A stretch of DNA of 34,780 bases from Oscillatoria salina IIICB1 (GTDB taxonomy: Bacteria > Cyanobacteriota > Cyanobacteriia > Cyanobacteriales > SIO1D9), in assembly GCF_020144665.1 (NCBI RefSeq), contig NZ_JAAHBQ010000020.1:50640-85419 (forward strand), given 5' to 3'. Each line of letters begins with the position of its first letter. Position 1 is the first letter of the stretch. Positions 24,726 through 32,100 of the stretch are shown here, one piece after another. The position numbers were made by a program, and so were the translations under genes. The notes beneath the pieces were generated by a model. It saw only the letters and a program-made list of their open reading frames with translations, had not been told where the DNA came from and made no database searches.

Positions 24726-26315
24726 TTACCAAGCAATAGCTAATCCATCAGCGCGAGGTTCCGAAGCCGCAATCAAAACATCTTTTTGCCGCCAAATTAT
24801 TTGACCTCGACCAAACATTTCTCTAGTCTTAGTTAGGGTCACATTATGACCTTTATCTCTTAATCCGTGGGCGATAAATTCCGGTACATTTGCTTCTAAA
24901 AGAACTTGTTTGTCAGCTATAAATCGCCATCGGGGAGCATCTAAAGCTCCTTGGGGATTTAAATTGTAATCGGCGAGATTAACAACTACCTGTAAATGTC
25001 CTTGAGGTTGCATTTGTCCTCCCATTACACCAAAAGTAGCAAGAGGTTCATTTTCTTGGGTGATAAATCCGGGAATAATTGTGTGAAAAGGACGTTTTTC
25101 TGGTGCAAGTTGATTGGGATGTTCTGGTTCTAATGTAAAGCCAGAAGCGCGATTTTGCAAAGCAATTCCTGTCCCTGGAATGAGAATTCCACTACCAAAA
25201 CCATCGTAATTTGATTGAATTAAAGAAACCATCAAGTTTTCATCAGCAGCACAAAGATAAACTGTTCCTCCTTTAAAAATACCAGGTTCGGCAACAGAAA
25301 TGGCTTGTTCTTGGATTAATTTTTGGCGTTTATTTGCATAACTTTTAGCTAATAATTCCTCGCAAGTGACATTCATAAACTTAGGATCGGCAACATAGTT
25401 ATTCACATCAGCAAAAGCCAGTTTCATGGCTTCAATTTGCTGATGATAACTCTCTACCGATTCGCGAGAATGTTTATTGATGTTAAAGTTTTCTAAGATA
25501 TTAAGTGCCATCAAAGTGGCAATTCCTTGAGTATTTGGAGGAATCTCCCAAACTCGTAAATGACGATATTGAGTTGAGATAGGATTTACCCAATCTGCTT
25601 GATGATTTGCTAAGTCAGATTTGGCGATCAAACCATTAGTATTAGCCGCAAAGTTAGCAATTTTTTCCGCAATTTCCCCACTGTAAAAAGATTCACCACC
25701 CGAAAACGCGATCGCCCGCAGTGTCTCAGCATGAATTATACTACCCCAAATTTCTCCAGCTTGCGGGGCGCGATCGCCGGGAAAAAATACCTCTTTAAAC
25801 TGCTGAAATTCTCGCCCAGTTAAAGGCAAGTATACCTTTTCTGCTTGCTTCCAAGCCATAGCTGTCACAGGCGAAACTGGAAACCCTTCCTCAGCATAAC
25901 GAATCGCAGGCGCAAACAACTCCTCAAAAGGTAACTTTCCCCAACGTTGCCACAAACTGCGCCAAGCCGACACCGCACCTGGTATTGTTACCGTAAGCCA
26001 ACCAGTACGCGGCACGCTGCATAAATTACTGTATTTGTCAAGAGTCATTGCGGCGGGACTTTTTCCCGAAGCATTCAAACCGTGAAGATTTCCATCCCAA
26101 ACCAAAGCAAAAGCATCCGCACCGATACCATTAGAAGTAGGCTCAACCACAGTTAACGCGATCGCCGTAGCCACAGCCGCATCAACCGCATTTCCCCCCC
26201 GCCAAAACATCTCCATACCTGCTAAACTAGCCAGAGGTTGAGAAGTAGCCACCGCCCCACGTTTACCGAGAATTACTCTTCGTTGAGAAGCATAAGGATA
26301 GTCAGTTAAATTCAT
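24726..26315 (-). CDS. ggt: Gamma-glutamyltranspeptidase family protein
   Basis: 529 residues. Typical N-terminal start of the family (GAVATSQPLASLAGMEMFWRGGNAVDAAVATAIAL region, about 20-54) and SNGIGADAFALVWDG (about 61-75) of the large subunit. The autocatalytic site is KGGTVYLCAADEN, with Thr351 as the predicted nucleophile that becomes the N-terminus of the small subunit. Ligand-binding parts follow as NRASGF and PFHTIIPGF, then FGVMGGQMQPQGHLQ, the usual Gly-Gly oxyanion motif. No signal peptide, so it is probably cytoplasmic, like the YwrD-type branch. It would hydrolyse or transfer the gamma-glutamyl group of glutathione or similar compounds. Confidence 0.93.
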   Translation of the reverse strand: MNLTDYPYASQRRVILGKRGAVATSQPLASLAGMEMFWRGGNAVDAAVATAIALTVVEPTSNGIGADAFALVWDGNLHGLNASGKSPAAMTLDKYSNLCSVPRTGWLTVTIPGAVSAWRSLWQRWGKLPFEELFAPAIRYAEEGFPVSPVTAMAWKQAEKVYLPLTGREFQQFKEVFFPGDRAPQAGEIWGSIIHAETLRAIAFSGGESFYSGEIAEKIANFAANTNGLIAKSDLANHQADWVNPISTQYRHLRVWEIPPNTQGIATLMALNILENFNINKHSRESVESYHQQIEAMKLAFADVNNYVADPKFMNVTCEELLAKSYANKRQKLIQEQAISVAEPGIFKGGTVYLCAADENLMVSLIQSNYDGFGSGILIPGTGIALQNRASGFTLEPEHPNQLAPEKRPFHTIIPGFITQENEPLATFGVMGGQMQPQGHLQVVVNLADYNLNPQGALDAPRWRFIADKQVLLEANVPEFIAHGLRDKGHNVTLTKTREMFGRGQIIWRQKDVLIAASEPRADGLAIAW

Positions 26316-26401
26316 TTTTTTAGTTAAATAACTTCCTTCTATTAAACTACAAATTTACCAATTTATTTGCCTAAATTACTTTTCCACTACAATTAATGTA
26401 G

Positions 26402-26421
26402 AGACGTTGCATGCAACGTCT
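26402..26421. repeat. 20-bp perfect palindrome (interspersed repeat type)
   Basis: AGACGTTGCATGCAACGTCT is its own reverse complement. It lies in the 184-bp gap between the ggt start and the first antitoxin-like gene. The word GTAGAGACGTTGCATGCAACGTCTC is a widespread short interspersed repeat in cyanobacteria, so an operator role is not needed to explain it. Confidence 0.8.
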
Positions 26422-26461
26422 GGTACAAGATGAATATAAAGAAAATAACTGTTAATTTTAT

Positions 26462-26470
26462 TGCTATAAT
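26462..26470 (+). promoter_or_regulatory. Extended -10 promoter (TGCTATAAT) before the first antitoxin-like gene
   Basis: TG-C-TATAAT fits an extended -10 element and lies 30 nt upstream of the ATG at 26500. The surrounding word AATAACTGTTAATTTTATTGCTATAATGA recurs, with one change, at 27147-27173 before the third paralog, so the promoter was duplicated along with the gene. Confidence 0.55.
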
Positions 26471-26499
26471 GAGAGCAGCAATATAAATGGAAGCAAGTA

Positions 26500-26790
26500 A
26501 TGACAAAGATTAATATAGCAAAGGAAGCCGCTTTATCCAAAAATTTAGAGATTGTAGAAGAATTGCTCGAAAAAGATAACTTATTCAAAAATTTAAACAA
26601 AAATGAATTAAGGAAAATATTTACTCAAACTTTAGATGAAGTATCTCCAGAAGAAATTATTTCTCTCGATAACGAAGATTTGAGAACAAGAGTTGATAGA
26701 ATAATGGCAATTGAATTATTATCGGGAATGTTAGATGATTTGACTCCAGAGGAAATAGAAATCTTTGATGCTGCGGTAAAAGGAAAATAA
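26500..26790 (+). CDS. Small helical protein, candidate antitoxin (paralog 1 of 3)
   Basis: 96 residues (MTKINIAKEAALSKNLEIVE...), strongly charged and predicted all-helical. It is one of three tandem paralogs sharing the pattern KE-x2-LS-x4-IVE near the start and a C-terminal E-x-EIFDAxVxGK. This copy is the most diverged, with NLFKNLNKNEL where the others have SDPxxQER. GGAAG stands 6-7 nt before the ATG. The three lie directly upstream of a VapC-type toxin remnant, where antitoxin genes normally sit, so an antitoxin role is inferred; no AbrB, Phd or RHH DNA-binding domain is recognisable. Composition is more AT-rich than neighbouring housekeeping genes. Confidence 0.7.
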   Translation: MTKINIAKEAALSKNLEIVEELLEKDNLFKNLNKNELRKIFTQTLDEVSPEEIISLDNEDLRTRVDRIMAIELLSGMLDDLTPEEIEIFDAAVKGK

Positions 26791-26855
26791 ATATCTATTT
26801 TATTTGTATAGTTAAACACTATAACTCAATTTAAAGTTAGCACTAGGAGGAAATT

Positions 26856-27149
26856 ATGGAAAAAACTACTGTCGAAAAAGAATTAGCTTTATCTCGAATT
26901 TTGCAAATTGTTGAACAAATAATGGAAAGCGATCCTTGGTTTCAGGAAAGACTAAAGAAAAACGAAATTATGCAAGTAATGAATAGCTTGTTTAATAGTG
27001 TTTCTCCAGAGGAAACACTCAAAATAGATTTAGAAGATTTAACTAAGAAAATTAGTAAGATTATGACTTTAGAAGCAACCGCAGGAACTTTAAATGAATT
27101 AAGTTCAGAACAAATAGAAATCTTCGATGCTTTCGTAGAAGGAAAATAG
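26856..27149 (+). CDS. Small helical protein, candidate antitoxin (paralog 2 of 3)
   Basis: 97 residues (MEKTTVEKELALSRILQIVE...). Consensus AGGAGG lies 5 nt before the ATG. It shares with paralog 3 the VEKE-x2-LSR-x-L-x-IVE start, the SDPxxQER turn, and GTLNEL-x2-EQ-x-EIF near the end, finishing VEGK. Predicted all-helical with no cysteine and no signal peptide. The 65-nt gap after paralog 1 has no duplicated promoter, so paralogs 1 and 2 may be one transcript. Function is inferred only from its position ahead of the PIN toxin remnant. Confidence 0.72.
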   Translation: MEKTTVEKELALSRILQIVEQIMESDPWFQERLKKNEIMQVMNSLFNSVSPEETLKIDLEDLTKKISKIMTLEATAGTLNELSSEQIEIFDAFVEGK

Positions 27150-27165
27150 CTGTTAATTTTATTGC

Positions 27166-27171
27166 TATAAT
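27166..27171 (+). promoter_or_regulatory. Duplicated extended -10 promoter before paralog 3
   Basis: TGCTATAAT (27163-27171) in the word CTGTTAATTTTATTGCTATAATGA is the copy of the element at 26462. It starts only a few bases past the stop of paralog 2, and would drive paralog 3 together with the PIN toxin gene. Confidence 0.5.
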
Positions 27172-27200
27172 GATAAGAGCTACATAAATAGGAGGAATTT

Positions 27201-27494
27201 ATGACAAAAATTACTGTAGAGAAAGAAGTAGTCTTATCCAGACTCTTGGAAATTGTCGAAAAATTAATGCAAAGCGATCCCTTTCTTCAGGAAAGAATAG
27301 ATAAGACAAAACTAAGCCAAATTTTAGCTCAAGCTTTAGATAAAGTATCGCTTGAAGAACTGATTTATTTGTCAGAAAAAGAACTTATAAAAATAGTTAA
27401 TAAAATTATGGTAAGACAAGCTGTATCTGGAACATTAAATGAGTTAGATCGAGAGCAAAAAGAAATTTTTGAAGTAATTGTAGAAGGAAAATAG
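27201..27494 (+). CDS. Small helical protein, candidate cognate VapC antitoxin (paralog 3 of 3)
   Basis: 97 residues (MTKITVEKEVVLSRLLEIVE...). AGGAGG stands about 6 nt ahead of the ATG. It is closest in sequence to paralog 2. The stop is 8 nt before the ATG of the PIN-domain gene, the close spacing usual for antitoxin and toxin pairs, so this is the best candidate for the cognate antitoxin. Predicted helical throughout; in type II systems the C-terminal helix usually wraps the toxin active site, and here the conserved EIFEVIVEGK tail could do that. No DNA-binding motif was recognised. Confidence 0.75.
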   Translation: MTKITVEKEVVLSRLLEIVEKLMQSDPFLQERIDKTKLSQILAQALDKVSLEELIYLSEKELIKIVNKIMVRQAVSGTLNELDREQKEIFEVIVEGK

Positions 27495-27502
27495 TTATTA
27501 AA

Positions 27503-27914
27503 ATGAGTTACTTGCTCGATACGAATGAATATAGTAACAGCTATTTTAAAACAAAATGAAAAAATCAACCAAAAATTAACTGAAGTAGATTTAGCTAGAA
27601 ACGAATTATTTATCAGTTGTATCACTTACTATGAAATAAAAAGGGGGCTGATAGCTGTCAATGCTACTAGACAACTAGCCAATTTTGAGAAACTTTGTAC
27701 AACGCTGACAATTTTGTTTTTAGACGACTTAAGAATTGTTGAGAAAGCAGCCGAAATTTATGCTAATTTGAAAACAAAAGGAAGCATAATTCAAGATGCT
27801 GATATTTTCATTGCAGCGACAGCAATAACACGCGATTTGACTTTAGTTTCTCACGACACAGATTTAGCGAGAGTGAAGGAAGTTAAATTAGCAAATTGGT
27901 TGCAAAATGAGTGA
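27503..27914 (+). pseudogene. vapC: VapC-type PIN-domain toxin gene broken by a 4-bp insertion
   Basis: ATG at 27503 opens with the canonical VapC start MSYLLDTN (catalytic Asp6 at 27518-27520). It then shifts frame and stops at 27557-27559 after 18 codons. The rest of the PIN domain continues in another frame: NIVTAILKQNE..., ISCITYYEIKRGL with the second acidic residue, IIQDADIFIAATAI, and SHDTDLARV. The sequence at the join is ACG AAT GAAT ATA GTA; removing one 4-base GAAT restores MSYLLDTNIVTAILKQNE, the normal family sequence. An alternative ATG at 27525 gives a 129-residue product lacking the first catalytic Asp, which should be inactive as an RNase. Either a toxin inactivated by slippage or a sequencing error; the AATGAAT context favours slipped duplication. 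Confidence 0.8.
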
Positions 27915-27943
27915 ACTACAAAAGCTGCAAAAACTTTTGTAGT
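27915..27943. terminator. Bidirectional hairpin terminator between convergent genes
   Basis: ACTACAAAAG (27915-27924) pairs perfectly with CTTTTGTAGT (27934-27943) around a 9-nt loop. It begins 1 nt after the PIN gene stop and ends 8 nt before the stop of the minus-strand DUF4114 gene. A short TTTT (27950-27953) follows on the plus strand. Symmetric position and stem suit termination from both sides. Confidence 0.6.
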
Positions 27944-27951
27944 CTTAGGTT

Positions 27952-28944
27952 TTAAGTAAAATTAACTTGGATAGCTAAATCATTGTAGTCGCGATCGCCA
28001 CCATTCGGCAAATCTTCAAAACCAAACGTATTCTCCCCCTCCAGACGGATGTGGTCGAAGCCATCTTGGTTTATACCAACAAAAGGAAAATACACTTGAG
28101 GATCGTTACTAGCATCATTATCCAGCAACTCATCTAACCTACCATTCGCAATAATAAAAGGTGCAAGTAAATCTCCACCCTCCAACTCCGCTTCCACAGT
28201 TGTCGTTTGTTGATTACCCACACTCAAATCGACACCCGCTACAACATTATCTAACGCCGCCGCCAAGTAAGCTTCTGGGGTAATATTAGCATCATTAGGA
28301 TTAATCTCTCCAATATTTCCTTCCAAACTATCAATGCGGTAAAAGCCGACAAAATTATCAAAAGCCGCTTCTCTGTTTACCACAAAATCGACACTTTGTA
28401 AACCAGTTATATCCCGTAAATCGATAAATTCCTGCTCAATTTTTGCTACTTCAGTTGTTTCAGTTAACGGAGTTTCTTCTGTGTCTGGGGAAGTTACCGA
28501 ATCGTCATTTCCCGGAGAAATTTCGCCGCTATCGATTGTCACACTACCATCAACTAAAGTAGCCGGAATCACACCTTCATTAATTCTACTTTGCTGAGTA
28601 TCCAACTCTTCAACCAAATCCAAAGTCGTACTACCAGTAGCCGCATCATCGGGAACTTGGAAATTCAGCTTAAAAAGTTCACCCGCACCACTTGTGAGAC
28701 TAGAAACATTAAAAGCACTAAGAATAATTTGACCCGATGAATCGTCAACATTAGGAACAAAAGTAAAGTTATCCAATAAATCGCCTAGTTGGACATCTTC
28801 GTTAGTAATGTCGAGTAAATCAGTGTCATAAGTAAGGACGAGATCGATAGCTTCGATATCCGTTGCATCATCAATTGTAATTGGAACCGTAAAGCTTTCT
28901 CCAGGGAGAACATTTAATTGATTCGGAAGAGTAATTATTGCCAT
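27952..28944 (-). CDS. Cohesin-like / DUF4114 exoprotein
   Basis: 330 residues. Residues about 1-120 form a cohesin-like beta-sandwich (LPGESFTVPITIDDATDIEA, then LTYDTDLLDIT and FKLNFQVPDDA), similar to the first cohesin-like domain of the neighbouring CHAP protein. A low-complexity Thr/Ser/Glu linker follows (about 145-165). The C-terminal ~150 residues match DUF4114: FVGFYRID, LLAPFIIANG, and the diagnostic ending FGFEDLPNGGDRDYNDLAIQ, whose DRDYND acidic cluster is likely to bind calcium. No N-terminal signal peptide; proteins of this class are usually exported by type I systems. The likely role is matrix or surface assembly, possibly with the CHAP protein 220 bp upstream on the same strand. 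Confidence 0.85.
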   Translation of the reverse strand: MAIITLPNQLNVLPGESFTVPITIDDATDIEAIDLVLTYDTDLLDITNEDVQLGDLLDNFTFVPNVDDSSGQIILSAFNVSSLTSGAGELFKLNFQVPDDAATGSTTLDLVEELDTQQSRINEGVIPATLVDGSVTIDSGEISPGNDDSVTSPDTEETPLTETTEVAKIEQEFIDLRDITGLQSVDFVVNREAAFDNFVGFYRIDSLEGNIGEINPNDANITPEAYLAAALDNVVAGVDLSVGNQQTTTVEAELEGGDLLAPFIIANGRLDELLDNDASNDPQVYFPFVGINQDGFDHIRLEGENTFGFEDLPNGGDRDYNDLAIQVNFT

Positions 28945-28986
28945 TTTTTTGTTTTAGTTTGTAGAGGAATTAGGATTAAATTGATG

Positions 28987-29154
28987 TAGAGGAAACCCCT
29001 CCCCAACCCTCCTCTTACCAAGGGGAGGGTGCGCGCAGCGCGGGTGGGGTTATCTACTGGATGCTTGTCAGATGTCAGTATTTGCTTAGTCCTGGAAATC
29101 AGACTGGAGTTAAAACCCCAGACGAATGTGGCTTAGTGATGAGTTAATAACTCA
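28987..29154. repeat. Cluster of interspersed hairpin repeats between two exoprotein genes
   Basis: Three different short inverted-repeat elements stand in 170 bp. CCCCTCCCCAACCC...GGGGAGGGT...GGGTGGGGTT (28987-29048) is a common cyanobacterial repeat with an internal GCGCGCAGCGCG word. CTGGAGTTAAAACCCCAG (29104-29121) is another. TGAGTTA-A-TAACTCA (29140-29154) is a 15-bp palindrome 10 nt past the CHAP gene stop. Together they could act as terminators, but none has a T-run. Confidence 0.6.
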
Positions 29155-29164
29155 CCGTAGAGAA

Positions 29165-32100
29165 TTAGTGTTTTACTAAGCGGATATATTGCTTAGGAGT
29201 TCCTACTGAATACTTAACAATCCTGTGTAGTGTTCCATCGCCTAAAGTAAGACCATCACCATCTAAATCACCATCAAAATCGCTACCCCAATGAGATTCT
29301 GATAAGTAAATGAAACCATTTTCAACTTTTTCAACTACAGCGACATGACCAGCAGACCCAGACAACCATTGAGCAACATCACCTGGTTGAGGCGTTTCAT
29401 TATTACCTAAAATTCTTGCACCATTACGCAAAACGTTTCCCCACTGGTTTGCATTAGGATAGCCATACATAATGTCATCTGGTGTATAGCCTAATTCTTT
29501 TAACCGACCATAGGCATACCAAGTACAGTTACCTTCCTGACCAAAGTTGTTAGTACCTAGTAAAGAAGAACCATAGCCGTACTTAGCATAGCCATTTCCT
29601 GCTTGCATATAAAAATCTGGGCGTTCTTGGAAGTATTGCGAACCCTGAACTGTCAAAAGTGGAGTACCTTCTCCTCCTCCTCCTCCTCCTCCGGTTGCTA
29701 CCTTCTCCCAGGACAAATCAAACTCAGCATCACCACCATGTTCATAGTAGTAGAAATGAACATCATAGCGACCTGCGGGTAAAGTAGCTTTGTACTCTTG
29801 GTGCGAACCATAAACTTGTTGCCAATTATCGGTAGGAGTGATGTCATGCCATTCATTTGTGTTAGTTTTCTTCGCACGAAGATAGAAACCATCATCACCA
29901 CGAACTCGGAAGTTATATTCGCTACCATCAAAGTCCGCTTGAGTATGAGCTACTATCGCAAAATCATCATCCGGTAAACGATGTCCTTCTCCTCGGACTG
30001 CACCATATTCATAATCAAAAACGATGCCTTTTTTCCCATCGCTGCGAGTATTAGAACCCAGATTTAAGGTAGCAATTCCGTTCGCGTAATCGATAAAAGA
30101 ATCAACTGGTGGCTGATTTCCTTGGCTATCATCCCAATGGAAAAGAACACTATACCATTCATTATTAGTATTAACTGGTTCTCCAGGAATATTAGGTTCA
30201 TTCAAACCAAAACTAAGTGCCGCAAGTCCTCCATTTTCAAAGTAGTCAATAGTGACAGGATAAACGCGATCGTCTGTATTTATGTAGCCAGTATTATGAA
30301 GAAATGGTTGGGGTTGCCACTTATTAACAACTGTAGTGTCGCCGACTTTGACGCGCACACCATCATCAGCTTGAGTGTGAACTTGATACAATTGGTCGCT
30401 CAAATCGCGACGGCTAGAAATCCGCGCGGAAAAGTTATCCACAGGAATTACGTCATCAGGAGAACCATTACCCCAATTACGAGAAAATTGGTTAGTAGAG
30501 CCTAAGTTTTGCACATAAAGCGGATGTCCATATAGTTCTTTATTTGGGAAATATTCAGCTTTCCAGTTACCAGCCGGAATATGCAAATTACTATCTTCAT
30601 ACACCCGAAGATTAGCGAAGAAACTTTCGGCTGTGGGGTTAGCTACATCCTCGTCGTTAATGAAAAATAGGTGGTTCATGTCACCTGTATAAAATTCTCC
30701 CACGGGAATCCGATAATGTTTCCATTCACCGATGGTATCCTCATAATCAAGGAAGTCTTTAATCAGAAATTGAGAGGAAATATCATTTCCGTAAAGAGCG
30801 AAATTGCGTTCTTCGGTATTAACTAAATCGTCGTCGAAACCAATTCCATGACCTTCTCCTTCTACGGTACTCTTGAAATCAAATTCTAAGATTGTATTTC
30901 CTGTAACTGTGTAAGGAAAATCGATCGCTTTCCAAGTATTTCCTTTCAGATGTAAGGTATCGCCGTTGTCTTCTACTTGGGCAATAATCGGTTGCGTATC
31001 TTGAGGTCCGTTAATCCCGTAGGACTTAATTTGATAGTCTTTGAAATCTAGACTGGGTAAGCTTTTATCTTCGTAAAGTTTGACGTTACTGAAGAAACTT
31101 TCGGCGGTAGGATTATCTACGTCATGGTCGTTAATAAAGGTGAGGTAATTTATTTCACCAGTTTCGCCACTAAAGAAACGTCCGATGGGAATTTCGTAGT
31201 GTTTGTATTCGCCGATAAATACTGAACCATTTACCATATCAGCATAGTCGTGGAAAGCAATTTGCTCGGTGTTATAAAGTGCCTCGGTTTGAGTACCGTA
31301 AAGTGAGAAATATTGCTGGAAATTATCTGGATCATTGGGATCGTTTTGTAAGTCAACATCTATCCCAATACTGTGAGCTTCTCCAGGAGAATCTGTTTTG
31401 AAATCGAAGGCTAAAACTGTATCCGGGGTAATTGTGTAAGGAAGCTCAATTGCTTTCCAAGTATTACCAGCAAGATGTAAAGTTGAGCCGTGGTCTTCGA
31501 TATTAACTAAAGTGGGATTAATATCTTGCTTTTCGTTGATTCCGTAGGAAAGAATTGGACCGTAATCATTGAAATTGAAGGGAATAGTTAACCCATCTGG
31601 GACGGAAACTGTGTCTGGGGCTTCGGTTAATTCGATATCAACGACTGCGATAACTCCTCCTTCATAAAATTGGAAAGTGAAGTCATAAAATCCTGATTCT
31701 TCGACATTGAAATAATGCGTTGTTGTGGGGAATGCCAGATTACGAGTTCGCCAATCTGCACCAAGATTAATTATCTCATCTGTATCGGGATTTCTGAGGA
31801 AGAAACGAGTACCATTATCTGAGTTGATGGTAACTTTATAGACTTTATTTGCATCAAAGTAATTACTCGTCCAAGCTTCCATTGCAAAATGCTCAGGATC
31901 TACATTCGGATGAGGAGCATCATAGCCTAAATCGAGATTGAGACTGATGCTATCTGGCTTACTTTGACGATAAACTGCTGTCGCTGCGGGGTTGCTAAAA
32001 TCGTAGTTGCGGTAGTCGTCATCGGTTTCTGGGGTGAGGTTGATGAAGCTAGCATTCCAGTCTTGATTGACAATTTCAGGAATTTCTGGTTGTCGGATAG

